This document shows, piece by piece, positions 19,730-30,660 of a DNA stretch of 64,000 nt. Made by a program: the position numbers and the translations under genes. This stretch comes from Dendrolimus kikuchii (lineage: Eukaryota > Arthropoda > Insecta > Lepidoptera > Lasiocampidae). The notes below the pieces were generated by a model that saw only the letters and a list, made by a program, of their open reading frames with translations, did no database searches and was not told where the DNA came from. The first letter of the stretch is position 1. Every line of letters starts with the position of its first letter. The DNA is taken from contig CM034413.1 in the NCBI GenBank assembly GCA_019925095.2, forward strand, positions 1,856,001-1,920,000, written 5' to 3'.

Positions 19730-19990
19730 GTGGTTATTTGTGAGAAGTTAATTTTATATTTTATACTATTTGTACGGTTTAGAATGCGGAATTTGGCAAA
19801 TGCACAACCTTACCTTGCTCGCTGTGCTGCGGGAACCATTCGATCGTGGATTGTAAATCACATTCACTGGCACGATTTCTTAATTGGCTAGAGGATTAGC
19901 TAATTATGTATTTGAAGACACTTGAAAATGGACGAAAAAACAGGAAGGTCGATGCGGCGCGTGCGGTGTAGGACTGACTGTCCCGCATAA

Positions 19991-20267
19991 GGGAAGATTT
20001 ATATTAGACCGGGCCGTGTCCGGGGCGTGCCGTGTACGTGGCCCGGACGGGGCACGAATTTGAAACGTTACATACATTTTGTATGAAGCTGTTTATAATA
20101 CACAGTGCAGGATACGTGTCCCGTCCGGGCCCGGACAACGCTCGTCCCTGCACTGTGTAATATAAACAGCTTCATACAAAATGTATGTAACGTTTCAAAT
20201 TCGTGCCTCGTCCGGGCCACGTACACGGCACGCCCCGGACACGGCCCGGTCTAATATAAATCTTCCC
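19991..20267. mobile_element. Harbinger-like palindromic MITE (P2)
   Basis: 277 bp that is almost entirely one inverted repeat: the arms of ~120 bp (GGGAAGATTTATATTAGACC at one end, its complement at the other) surround a ~30-bp GC-rich centre. TAA on both sides (19988-19990, 20268-20270) fits the TWA target preference of PIF/Harbinger, with the usual GG start. No gene inside. Confidence 0.82.
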
Positions 20268-20499
20268 TAAGGCAAGCATCGGCGTCGATAGCTCACACGG
20301 CGTGGAGATGCATTTGTTTTTAAATATACTAAAATTGGAAGTTATGAAATACGCGGAAAAATTTATCATGCTAATATTACGGAACACTATTAAAAAAAAG
20401 AATACAAGAAAAAAACAATGATGTTCTAATATAATAAAAGATTTAACAATAAGTACTAAAACTAAACTACAGTATGAAAAATAAACCTAAAATTAAAAA

Positions 20500-21000
20500 C
20501 TAGAACTAAATAAAAAGGAGGGCATAATCCTATAAATAAACCTAGCTTAAAAAAAAAACCTGTATCAAAGCCCGTCCAGCCCCACCAGACCACTGTCGCT
20601 GGGCATTGTACCTAGAAGGCTGGCAGCATTACCTCGCTGGATACAGAGGCTAATCCTTTGAGCGAGGTAAGCTCCAGCCTTCCGGTCTCTTGTTGTATCG
20701 ACCAGACGTTTTTTAATATTTTTAAATAATTTGTGGGCACTTGGCCCCCATGGGCCCAACGTCTCCACCCCAAAGGGCTCAAATATGTAACCTGTTCCAA
20801 GGTTTGTATATTTTAGCCGTTTGAGATTTTCGGCAGAAGTGGCAGTGCGACCGGCCCCAACTTTGGACTCATGGAGATGAGAAGGCGCAAGTGTGTCGAC
20901 ATAGGTAACGTCCCACACAAGCGTCCTTCCCAAGGTCCAGGGGATTAAAGTCATACCGTCGGGTCTCTTGCCATCATCGCGGAGCAGGCCGTTCGGTTCG
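20500..21000 (-). pseudogene. LINE-V C-terminal region, copy 2 (longest)
   Basis: About 145 codons are open: LLRDDGKRPDGMTLIPWTLG, LVWDVTYVDTLAPSHLHESK, GYIFEPFGVETLGPWGPSAH, LAQRISLCIQRGNAASLLGT, with the stop at 20565. I know this as a conserved C-terminal block of retroelement proteins (aspartate-rich WDVT..DTLA and QRGNAASLLGT) in many invertebrates. I cannot assign the clade. The 3' UTR extends left to about 20500 with an A-rich run. Eight relatives are in this window. Confidence 0.65.
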
Positions 21001-21079
21001 AGTAGTACTAAATTACTATAAGTACTAAATTATTAGTAATATTATGTAGGTATTAAACTGATGAATCATTTATATAATA

Positions 21080-21640
21080 AAACTATGTTTTAGCGGTTTG
21101 AGCGCGGTAATTTATTTGATTTTGGTTATTCCGACGTTTCGGCCACTTTTCAGTGGTCGTGATCACAGAAGACAAAGATATCAAGTGTCAAAGTTTTATT
21201 TAGCCTACCGCCAACTTGTTAATTTTAATTATTTAGTTTTAGTTTTGTTTATGGTTATTATTTACTCTATGGGAGCCTTATGTAATTTACCACCGCTTCT
21301 TGGCTTGAAGAGAAGAAGCGGCGCAAGAAACTCTTCAGCAAACATGCTTAGTCTAATAATTTTATTTAATATTAAAATGGGTGGAAGGAAAAATAAAAGA
21401 AATTATCAGTCAAGTTGCTTTGTAGTCCGTTGCACGCAGAAAGAGCTCACAGTGTCTTGAGGTCTGGCAGTACGTTTTTGCTGGGTTTGGGTCTTAATAG
21501 TTCTGATGATCGGATCCCAAACAGGTGGTACTTGCCAACCATCTCCGCTATTGAAATTTGGGTGTTTTTTTATTTCAATAGCCTCACGCATCGAATAATT
21601 TATTGCTAAAATGTATGTACGCAAGATGTTACAATATGCG
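21080..21640 (-). mobile_element. Penelope-like element 3' part, copy 1
   Basis: Reverse-oriented relative of 42087-42820. It includes the C-terminal ORF (21406-21624, IEIKKHPNFNSGDGWQVPPV then RPQDTVSSFC), a 3' UTR with CGGCGCAAGAAACTCTTCAG, and the terminal hairpin block (GGCCACTTTTCAGTGGTC) near 21140. The 5' part is missing. Confidence 0.75.
21406..21624 (-). pseudogene. Penelope-like ORF, C-terminus after GIY-YIG region
   Basis: Seventy-odd codons: REAIEIKKHPNFNSGDGWQV, VWDPIIRTIKTQTQQK, RPQDTVSSFCVQRTTKQLD. This matches the segment that follows the GIY-YIG endonuclease of Penelope-like elements. The GIY-YIG catalytic core is not included. Confidence 0.68.
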
Positions 21641-21774
21641 TTGTTTCAATACATTTTGCCTTATTAGTCGTGCAATGTCCGAATATATGTCAGAATATTA
21701 AAACTAAATTACTTTATAAAAAAATATGTTATAAAATATTGCAATAAAATTATATGTCTAGTTACAAAATATTA

Positions 21775-22020
21775 CATACATACATACTTCACGCCAGTTC
21801 CCTTGCGGGGTAGGCACGGACAACAGAGCGCCGTTCAGGCTTATTTTTACACACCTCACTTGCTTCTTTGACATTCATAGCTCTTGTCATGCACGCTCGT
21901 CTGTTCTTAAGGCTCCTGACATCACCTTCTGCTAGTACGCGATCAATTTGATCATGGAAGGTGTGTCGTGGCCTTCCACGACTTCTGCATGCATCCACTT
22001 TTGCATTGTATATCTGTTAT
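21775..22020 (-). mobile_element. RTE-A LINE 3' end, copy 9
   Basis: 9-bp duplication AAAATATTA (21766-21774, 22021-22029). Truncated at the KQIYNAKVD codons. Confidence 0.88.
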
Positions 22021-22029
22021 AAAATATTA

Positions 22030-23037
22030 TTAGTCATATCTTTGCAATTCTCATATTCATTTACAGTATAATAAATTTTCTTCAATCAAATTTTCTTAGG
22101 AGACATTTTAAACAAATTTATAGGCTGAATTAGGCGTGAGGCATATTTATGCTAACAGTTATTAATAACAGATATTCACAGACAATAGATAACATTTGTT
22201 ATTTCTAGAACATAATACCTGTTCTCCCAATAACAGGCACATAACAAATCAAACATTAACATTAGCTACCTAACCGTTCTGTTAATTATTATTTTTCTCT
22301 CGTTCTATCTAAGTAAATTAAAAAGAGATGCACCTATTATTAATATCACTGTCTCATTTACACTTCAAGAACTTATACGGGCAAGAACGAGTCGCACCTA
22401 ATATTTATAAGGTAACAGAATGTAAACCATTTAAGATGCGCACACATTACGGGACGCGTCTGAAAACAATGTGCACGCTTAGAATCGGACGCGGCTTTTG
22501 TGTTGCCAACTTTCTATAGAGAAAACATGCTATGTGAACTCTTAATAAGTGCTAGATTGGCACGGATTTGGAAAAAGCGCTGAAAATAAAGTAATAAGAC
22601 TAGATACATTTTTAGTTTATTATAAATAATTGGTCTTTTCACGATAAGATTTCAAATATACGTTGATATATCAGTGAAGAGTTACAGAATTAAAAAAAGC
22701 TCTAAATAAGGTGCGAAGTGTTGTGAAATAACTTTGTATGTACATAGATGGTACATAGAGATAAAAATCTAACACTGAAAGCGCTAAGTTGGTAACAGTA
22801 GATATGCACCGTAAGCCGCGTAAAGGACCTTCGGTCCAATAACAAGTAAATAACAATATGTTATAATAATATAATAACAGATAATCAATGCTGTTATTTT
22901 TGGATAATAGTAACAGATATTTAAATTGACCTGTTATAACTCGTCTCTAAGCTGAACTCGTAATAAATGATTAATAAATAGCGAGCGAGGAGCAAGACTG
23001 AATGCTCCTGCATCTCAAAGGAAGATCTTCTAAGGCA
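22030..23037. other. No gene recognised
   Basis: AT-rich. ATAACAG/CTGTTAT-type motifs cluster at 22160-22270 and again at 22845-22945, and GTTGCCAACTTT/AAGTTGGTAAC face each other at about 22503 and 22783. Together these suggest a ~0.8-kb decayed DNA element. Confidence 0.4.
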
Positions 23038-23506
23038 GCTATTGTTATGCCTTGCAGGCCTAGGCCCATCTATTAGCAGCGTGTAACTCCTGAGTGATTA
23101 AGTCAAAAGATATATATCCGACGCGAACAGTGATTAGATCTGTATATCACTTGCGTTCAAAATGTGTCTATATCTTTAACTCTTTAGTTCATTCCTGTTC
23201 CACGCGATGACTATAGATCCGAATGAGAAGAAACTAGACTAGAAAGAAAAGAGAAAGAATGATTAGCCCGCGCACTGCGCATGCGTAGTAAGTGAACGAG
23301 GGAACCGAATATAATAGCAAGCCAAAATAAATCGTAACACTGTAGTTTTATGGTATAACTTTGTTTTAATGTAATTAATTTTATTACATTTTTTCACTCA
23401 GATAATATATCTTTGTATCAAAAAGATATATATCACTCTTTTCTTCTTGGTGAGTGATTTTTCCCATGACTATTGTTATGCCTCGCAGGCCTAGGCCCAT
23501 CTATTA
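23038..23506. repeat. 395-bp segment between 37-bp direct repeats
   Basis: CTATTGTTATGCC then GCAGGCCTAGGCCCATCTAT occurs at 23038-23074 and 23470-23506 with a single mismatch. The enclosed DNA has inverted GATATATATCACTC-like ends and no gene. Confidence 0.7.
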
Positions 23507-23894
23507 TTGTTGGAAATTTGTATATATTCTTTGTACGTGTCAGGAATCGTTTGCGACCTCAATTATTGCACAGCGCCATCTATTGGCTTGTAAGTGTTCC
23601 ACTACAAAAAATATTTTCGTTGTGTCAAATAAAATAAAATCAAATAATTTATTGCATAAAAATATGATTATACAAATAGGCCTTGTTATTTTATACTGAT
23701 CACATGTTTGCCGGTTGGGCATACATTTTTTTTTAAACTTATGTAGATACATACTTATTTCAATACTTATTTGGTTTTAACTATTATTAATAATGCTTCT
23801 TATAATTATGTATAACCTTAAATTTAACAAAATACTAAATTATACACAATTTAAATATACATATGTTTCTAATGATAGTTATAGTCGTATGGTA

Positions 23895-24655
23895 CAAATA
23901 TTACATTGTTATAGATTTGTAGAAGCACATTTATTACCTGTCGGTATTTGAACTAATTGTAATTCTTTTATGATCGTCTTCTTTTGTTTATTTTATTTTG
24001 TCCGTGCAGGAACGGAGAAAGAATACAATTTCCTGCGGCCGGGCGGTCTGTCGTAAGAGGCGACAGAACAACCCACAGCCAGGTGGTAGGGCATTTGCCC
24101 GACTGGATGCCTACCACCCCTGGTCTAAAATATGTCGCCATAACAACCTTGAATTGTGTTCCGGCATTAGTGACCAGGTTCCAGTTTCCCTTAAGAGAGC
24201 AGCAGCGCATTTGTAGCAACTTTGGTGTTGCAAATGTCCATAGGCGATGGTAATCCCTTTCCATCAAGTGGGCCGTCTGCCTGTCTGCTGATCTCCTGCA
24301 ATAAAAAAAGAAAAAAAAAACTTATTTATTGGCACATACATACCTAGAGAACAGTCTATTGTTCTATTGTACTCGTTTACGGCCGCTTGAGGCTGCCTCA
24401 TTAGCCAGGTGTTATGGATTGTAAATTACAAGCTGATTCTAGGAAATTCGGTCCACATTGCCGGGCGGGCACATTGCATTTGTGCAGTATAAAACGATGG
24501 CCTGATTGAAGGAAGGGGGCAGTCGAGCGAGAACCACGATCAAGGCGAGACGTGTGTACTACAATCGGGAATTTAATAGTGACGGACTTTGCGCGTTTTA
24601 TTGAATTACGACCTCCTGCATTACGTTTGGATTTGTCGTGTTAAACTAACTGATC
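23895..24655 (-). mobile_element. MITE-T copy split by SINE-A
   Basis: The 3' part 23895-23997 and 5' part 24321-24655 are colinear with the reverse complement of 61137-61655. SINE-A is inserted at 23998-24320. Confidence 0.75.
23998..24320 (+). mobile_element. SINE-A copy, full length
   Basis: Starts GTCCGTGCAGGAACGG and ends CTGCAATAAAAAAAG plus an A-rich tail. Confidence 0.88.
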
Positions 24656-25026
24656 ATCTATATTTAGTGTCTTTCTCATTATCACAATATTTTCATACAA
24701 AACAATGCCTTGTTAAGTTATTTGTTACTTTTATTCGAAGCAGAACCCTACAAAGTTTTATCGCAACGATAATGAATTTTTAAAAGGGACTTTGTTTGAA
24801 TTAAGTCCAAGATTAAAATTAAAATAAAATGTTGCAGGGGGATCTCTTACGATTGTACTTATGCCTTGGGGTTAGACAAAGAAAATATTTATCTCTCTTT
24901 TATTATACACTAGCATTTGCCCTCGACTTTGTCCACGTTGGACAGGAAACAGAGTTTACATTTATTTTGCTAAATATAAAATCTAAGGTTATTTTCAGCA
25001 GGGTAATGTACTTTTTAGTATGAAAA

Positions 25027-25056
25027 TACATATATATATATATATATATATATATG
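25027..25056. repeat. AT microsatellite
   Basis: About 30 bp of AT repeat at the 3' end of the neighbouring SINE-B. Confidence 0.9.
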
Positions 25057-25352
25057 TATAATAGCAGCCCATAAATGTCCCACTGCTGGGCTCGGGCCTC
25101 CCATTCTGGGGGAAACGGACAGTATACCTGCCACGCTTGTCCAAGGCGGTTTGGCAGGCTTGACACATCGATTGTCTCGAAGTGCAGGTTGCATCACGAT
25201 GTTTTCCTTCACCGTTGTTAGCACGTGGTAATTGTACAATATGCACATCAGGTTGAAAATCTGCCTAAGTGGTGCATGCGTTCCGGCCAGGATCGAACCC
25301 GCGCCGTTTGAGTTTGGGACGCGTGCGCTAGCCATTACGCTACCACGACTCC
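25057..25352 (-). mobile_element. SINE-B copy, full length
   Basis: On the minus strand: CGTGGTAGCGTAATGGCTAG, then GGTTCGATCCTGGCC, and a 3' end at CCAGCAGTGGGACATTTATG. Boxes match those described at 34493. Confidence 0.85.
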
Positions 25353-25917
25353 ATATGAAAATACATGAATCCTGGAAATTCCTTTAAAAACTCGGGGTGA
25401 GTGATGTTACTGAAGGCATACACAACTACAATTGTTTTCCAAAAAAAAATTTTGATCAGTAAAAATTTCGCATTGAAATATATTTTTTTTTTATGGCCAC
25501 CTTAAACCTTTCCCAAGAAAATTCCCGAAGATATTCGAGATATAAAGTACCGCAGATCTTAAGTCCGGAAATTTAGTATCGATCAACGAAAGCCACGTGC
25601 TTTTTTAGTCAACCCCGAACAAACAAACAAATGCAAAAAATTCAAGAAACAAAAGACGCTTCCAATTTTATAATAAGAGTCAAATTTAATTTTTCCCACA
25701 AGCTGCCAGCTGCCATCAAAACCGCCGCGCCAAAACCAAGAGAATTATCTCGTCTCTTTTATTTTAATACAAATTCTATGTAGTTAGAGGGAGAAAGCAT
25801 CAGTTTCAACGTTCATTTCAATTATCTGTATTTGACCACAAATCTGTGGGACTTCCAAATGAGCCGTGTGTGACAGTTCGGCAACAAATTTATGGTGGTT
25901 CCGTCTTACAGGATATT
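25353..25917. other. No gene recognised
   Basis: AT-rich sequence with poly(A) and poly(T) tracts near 25440-25490. No repeat family or coding signal identified. Confidence 0.5.
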
Positions 25918-26016
25918 ATAGTTTTTTTTTATTGCATGAGTTCAGCAGATTGGTTGACGTTACATCTGATGGAAAGGGTTTACTATCGCCTATGGATATT
26001 TGTAACACCAAAAGTA
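25918..26016 (-). mobile_element. SINE-A 3' fragment
   Basis: About 100 bp: poly(T), TTGCATGAGTTCAGCAGA, and on to TTTGTAACACC. Diverged, and abuts MITE-T at 26028. Confidence 0.7.
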
Positions 26017-26027
26017 ATATCTTTTTT

Positions 26028-26510
26028 TTATGATATTGTTACGAGTTGCAGGACTCGAATTAAAATGGCGTTGGAATCATTATAGAGTTTATTAGAACTA
26101 TACAAACACGTATAACACAGATACAAATATAACTGAACACAACCAGTCCAAACGTAATGCACGATTCAATAACACGTGCAAAGTCCGTCACTAAAAGATT
26201 CCCGATTGTAGTACACAAGTCTTGCTTCGCTCGTGGTTATCGCTTGACTGCCTCATATCTCAATTGGGCATTGCTTTATACTGTACAAATACAATTAGTC
26301 TACTCGGCCGCGTGCACTGAATTTCCTAGAATCACACCTGACTAATGACTACCATAAAAGATTACAATACACAATGGGCTATTTTTCTATTCACAAATTA
26401 TAAACACAAAGTTAAGAAAAGAAGTCCAAATGCCGAAAAGGTAATGAAATGTTTACAGGTATGCTGGTGTGAATTTGTCTTTTGTCGGCGTTCAGGTCGT
26501 AACAATATCA
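26028..26510 (+). mobile_element. MITE-T copy, full length
   Basis: 483 bp from ATTGTTACGAGTTGCAGG to GGTCGTAACAAT. Inner landmarks are GCAAAGTCCGTCACTA and TTTCCTAGAATCACACC. Confidence 0.78.
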
Positions 26511-26691
26511 ATTTTTGTTGATTAACAGTACGGTGTGGTTATCTATATTGACCTACCTGTTCACACCTGCTCGCCAGGTAGTCATGAACAGAAATAAGCA
26601 GGCAAGCCTATAAAGGCATATTATCCATCTTAAAAATTACGAAAAGAATCTATTAAAATTAATTTAATTAAAAATAGCCATGAAAACTTTT

Positions 26692-27179
26692 ATCTGATAC
26701 CTACGCTCACGTATGGAAGCGAGAGTTGGGTATGGAAGAGAGAGCATGAAAGTAGAGTAAACGCGGTCGAGATGCGAGCACTGCGCAAAATCTGCGGAGT
26801 GACGCTCGCGGACCGCGTTCGTAATACCGAAGTAAGAAAGAGAGTTGGTCTGAAAGAGAGTGTCGGGGTGAAGGTAAGGAAAGGAATGCTCCGGTGGTTC
26901 GGGCATGTGGAAAGAATGCATGATGAAAGAATGACTAAACAGATATACAATGCAAAAGTGGATGGATGCAGAAGTCGTGGAAGGCCACGACACACCTTCC
27001 ATGATCAAACTGATCGCGTACTAGCAGAAGGTGATGTCAGGAGCCTTAAGAACAGACGAGCGTGCATGACAAGAGCTATGAATGTTAAAGAAGCAAGTGA
27101 GGTGTGTAAGAATAAGCCTAAATGGCGCTCTGTTGCTCGTGCCTACCCCGCAAGGGAACTGGCGTGAAGTTATGTATGT
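26692..27179 (+). mobile_element. RTE-A LINE 3' end, copy 10 (longest uninterrupted)
   Basis: 9-bp duplication AAAACTTTT (26683-26691, 27180-27188). The frame is open throughout, from LIPTLTYGSESWVWKREHES to AYPARELA and TGA, about 160 codons. TLTYGSE(S/T)W is the end of the LINE RT thumb region; MLRWFGHVERM and the RGRPRHTFHD block follow. The TGA stop lies only ~4 bp before the ATGT tail, so the 3' UTR is almost absent. Confidence 0.93.
26772..27167 (+). pseudogene. RTE-A ORF C-terminus (131 codons from an internal ATG)
   Basis: Reads MRALRKICGVTLADRVRNTE, GMLRWFGHVERMHDERMTKQ, IDRVLAEGDVRS (here TDRVLAEGDVRS), KNKPKWRSVARAYPARELA. It is the post-RT region of an RTE-type endonuclease-reverse transcriptase. 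The Asn/Asp catalytic RT boxes and the APE endonuclease are missing because of 5' truncation. The ATG is internal. Confidence 0.85.
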
Positions 27180-27269
27180 AAAACTTTTCGATTGGCAAGC
27201 AATCATAGGCGTATTTATAAATCAATATAATTTGATAAAAATAGGTCTCATCTGGTTATCAGATGGGTG

Positions 27270-27425
27270 AAGTTCGATCTACAGCGTCTCCTTTACTATA
27301 TGCTCCTATATAAGCAAAACCTGTATACACTACAGCATATAATTACCAACTTTATATCTATTAGCGGTAGCAGTTGCTTCTTTCGAATAAAACTCGATTT
27401 GGACTTTATAACTTATTATTGGAAT
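27270..27425. other. Short unassigned stretch
   Basis: Between RTE-A and a LINE-J tail. Nothing recognised. Confidence 0.4.
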
Positions 27426-27427
27426 TA

Positions 27428-27515
27428 TTTTGAATGAATGAATAACTTTATTGCACATACATTAAAGTACAATGGGCGGTCTTATCGCCAAAGGCGATCT
27501 CCTCCAGACTACCCT
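27428..27515 (-). mobile_element. LINE-J 3' tail
   Basis: Complement of the LINE-J UTR end: GAATGAATGAAT tail, TTTATTGCACA, then GGGCGGTCTTATCGCC and GATCTCCTCC. Confidence 0.65.
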
Positions 27516-27783
27516 ACACAATTATTATCGACACCGACTACATTATTTACTGACTTCATGGAAGATTACAGTGTGTACATTTATTTGCATTCGTCATAAT
27601 TATATTATTAAATTTATCATTGTTACAATCATAGAAACCCGGGACCCACTCCGCCGTACGTCCCTTATGCGCGTAGATTTGGTAACGTCGCCTTAAATCT
27701 GCTAGCCCTCGTCCATGCGGAGCCGTACCTCGACGCATACGTAAACTTATATGACCCAAAAGTTATTGATGTGAAGAAAGAAA

Positions 27784-28259
27784 TTACAATGAAGTTAGAT
27801 GAAATGTTGATGATAGTTTATAATATGAAGACAAGAGTTACGTTGGATGATTATTGTAAGTTTTATTGTATGAATTCTTTGAGACGTTTGCAACATGTAA
27901 AGGGGTTAGTGTACCTAATACCAATTTGGTTTCACAGATCAAATGAATATATGTTACGGTTTTTTCATCGTTATAAATGGTTGTTCTTTTCATCGCGATG
28001 GCTTTATGGAAAAATTATTACTACTCATACAGGTCGTGATAATTTAATTCGGGCGGTTACTTCAAAAACAAAACGATGGAAAAACCGTAACATATATTCA
28101 TTTGATCTGTGAAACCAAATTGGTATTATGTACACTACACCCCTTTACATGTTGCAAACGTCTCAAAGAATTCATACAATAAAACGTACAATAATCATCC
28201 AACGTAACTCTTGTCTTCATATTATAAACTATCATCAATATTTCATCTATCTTCATTGT
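27784..28259. repeat. Long palindrome P3 (arms ~189 bp)
   Basis: Left arm 27784-27972 and right arm 28072-28259 are inverted copies, about 95% alike by eye, around a 99-bp loop. Landmarks are TTGATGATAGTTTATAATAT and its complement, and GATCAAATGAATATATGTTA and its complement. A 114-codon open frame runs into the left arm and loop but encodes nothing recognisable. A transcript would fold into a long hairpin. Confidence 0.85.
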
Positions 28260-28262
28260 CAA

Positions 28263-28840
28263 GGAAATTAGTACGTATTGGTGCTATATGTTTGTGAGCA
28301 ATGTGAAGCACTATGTACTAAAAGGAATAAATTCCCGACACTGAATTGAATGAACTATTCCTTCTCCGTTTTAGGACATAATTCATTTAGTAGTTCGTCG
28401 TTCGTGATCGTATAGAATAGTCTGAATCCGCGATGTATTCTTTGTCACTGGTACTGGCTGACTCTGACTGAACGAGCAGCAACGATATGGTTACATTCTG
28501 ATTCTAAAATAACCAGACAAATACCTATAAAATTTTGATATCTTATATAATGTATTAAGAAAAAAAATATCACAGATATTTTAATATCTAAATAACTTAT
28601 GTAAAAAATAAACGGGTATAGATTAGAATGACAGTCCTAAACCTGCAAAGTATGAATGAAAATCAAAATATAATTCACTATTCATTCAGTGTACTAAACT
28701 GTACTAAATGTACTAAAATACCAAATTAGTACATCTGACAAATTGTACTAGTACGTATCGCTCCGTTCAGTGACCTAGCAAGAACAAGCCTAATGTGAAG
28801 CGAATGAGTTTTTGAAGGTCATCGTCTCTACCTTATGTTG
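28263..28840. other. No gene recognised
   Basis: AT-rich, with repeated GTACTAA-type words at 28690-28755. No family assigned. Confidence 0.45.
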
Positions 28841-29400
28841 ACAGAGCCGTTATGGGGCTTCGAGTCTGGACTCTTTGCCCCGGTCCAAATTCACGGGGGG
28901 CAACTACCCCCCGGTGACGGGGTACGTGAGCCGCCAGACATATTAGGGGTATGTCAGAGGCTCGCGTCGGCCAATCAGCGGCGTTCAGTTGCCATCGTGG
29001 GCTTCACGTTAGCTCCGTCTGCGGCGTCTGGTGGCCTTTCTGCGGCGTGGAGGTGATTTTCGCGACCTCTCAAATTCCCCCTAATCCCAGCGGATGAGGT
29101 CACGGGGGGTCGGTAGCCATCTTGGTGCCTCGTGATCTGGTGGTCGCGCGTGTAAGGGAGCAATTCCGTGGAGGTGTGTGTGGCGGCCGTTGTCGACGCG
29201 GTCGAACATTCGACGCGCCGACATCGAATGAGTATTTCCGGCCTCTAAGGCCGCTTCTATAAGTATCCGACGCCTAGCTGCTAACTGTGCGAGCTATTGG
29301 CGTCCGTGGTATGCAAGGCATGGAGAGAAGGTGTGCTTCGGCGAGCGGGTCAGGGGGGTGCTCTCTGTCCGCAACATCCATGTCTTAAACAAATAAAGTT
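28841..29400 (+). repeat. GC-rich block, possible LINE 3' region
   Basis: A ~550-bp GC-rich island in AT-rich surroundings, ending in CTTAAACAAATAAAGTTG and a GATTTGAAAAATATTTG repeat. The AATAAA and repetitive tail fit a retrotransposon 3' end. No protein motif was recognised. Confidence 0.4.
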
Positions 29401-29745
29401 GATTTGAAAAAATATTTGGTTTGGTTTGATTTGAAAAATATTTGATTTGATAATTTCTTTTCGCTCTTTATTTCCCAGTCTCTATGGTCTTAAAATTTGT
29501 TAATTATAAGATCATTTACCAAATAACATACTATAATATAAAAAGATTAATTATGTATAACGTAATTACATAATAATTGGAAGCAGAGCCCCGTCCGTAC
29601 ATAACATGATATTGCTCGTTATGACATGGAGCCTTCAAAAGCATTTTCCTTCAGTTGAATTTGCTCTGCACTGCGTATAATGCTCGAAGTCGTAGAGATG
29701 CATTAGAGTCTAAATTTATTTATTCAACAAGATTCTGCTTAGTAG
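29401..29745. other. No gene recognised
   Basis: AT-rich interval before RTE-A copy 11. Confidence 0.45.
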
Positions 29746-29757
29746 CTGTTAAATGAT

Positions 29758-30200
29758 ACATACATACATACATAACTTCACGCCAGTTCCCTTGCGGGGT
29801 AGGCACGAACAACAGAGTGCCATTTAGGCTTATTCTTACACACCTCACTTGCCTCTTTGACATTCATAACTCTTGTCATGCAAGCTCGTCTGTTCTTAAG
29901 GCTCCTGACATCACCTTCTGCTAGTACACGATCAATTTGATCATGGAAGGTGTGTCGTGGCCTTCCACGACTTCTGCATCCATCCACTTTTGCATTGTAT
30001 ATCTGTTTAGTCATTCTTTCATCATGCATTCTTTCCACGTGCCCGAACCACCGGAGCATTCCTTTTCTTACCTTCACCCCGACTCTCTCTTTCAGACCAA
30101 CTCTCTTTCTTACTTCGGTATTACTAACGCGGTCCGCGAGCGTCACTCCGCAGATTTTGCGCAGTGCTCGCATCTCGACCGTGTTTACTCTACTTTCATA
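29758..30200 (-). mobile_element. RTE-A LINE 3' end, copy 11
   Basis: 12-bp duplication CTGTTAAATGAT (29746-29757, 30201-30212). The 131-codon frame MRALRKICGVTLADRVSNTE to AYPARELA is intact. Confidence 0.93.
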
Positions 30201-30253
30201 CTGTTAAATGATGCAGTTGTAAATATATTTTTAAACGCAAAAAGTATATGAAA

Positions 30254-30391
30254 CACAATAAAACTACGTTTTAAGCACGGTAATTTATTTGATTTTTGTT
30301 ATTCCGACGTTTCGGCCATTTTAATGTCGGAATAACAAAAATTAAATAAATTATCGCGCTGAAAACCGTTAAAACGTAGTTTTATTATGTA
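30254..30391. repeat. Head-to-head Penelope-like termini
   Basis: ACTACGTTTTAAGCACGG to TTGTTATTCCGAC (left) and its diverged complement (right) meet around CGTTTCGGCCATTTTAAT. Each arm matches the extreme 3' end of the Penelope copy at 42765-42820. Nothing of the ORF is present. Confidence 0.72.
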
Positions 30392-30454
30392 TACAAGTCA
30401 CAAAAACTTAAAAAACTGTTATATGAAACAGGTTCTACGTTCCTATAATATCGA

Positions 30455-30660
30455 AAGTTGCTCTCAATTTTCCTGGGATCCACTCCTCAGATCAGATAAT
30501 AGATTCGTAACAATGGGACTATTTCAAGAGAATATGTACTGTTTCGAATAAAAGCAATTGAAAATCGATGTACAATTGACGAAGAAATCGCGTAACAAAC
30601 ACAGTTCAATTGAGAATCTAATTTTTTTGATGTCGGTTAAAATATAAGGACTGAAAATTG
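30455..30660 (+). mobile_element. EL-S fragment
   Basis: Matches the second half of EL-S: CTCAATTTTCCTGGGATCC, then GAAGAAATCGCGTAACAAAC, ending GATGTCGGTTAAAA. Confidence 0.55.

Noticed and set aside
27771..28112. 114-codon frame starting MKKEITMKLDEM
   Set aside because: It lies in one arm and the loop of palindrome P3 and matches nothing. The opposite arm is just its complement.
29937..30251. Repeated open frame starting MIMEGVSWPSTTSASIHF
   Set aside because: It is the antisense of the RTE-A ORF and appears wherever that LINE does (also 26664, 31579, 32997, 6295).
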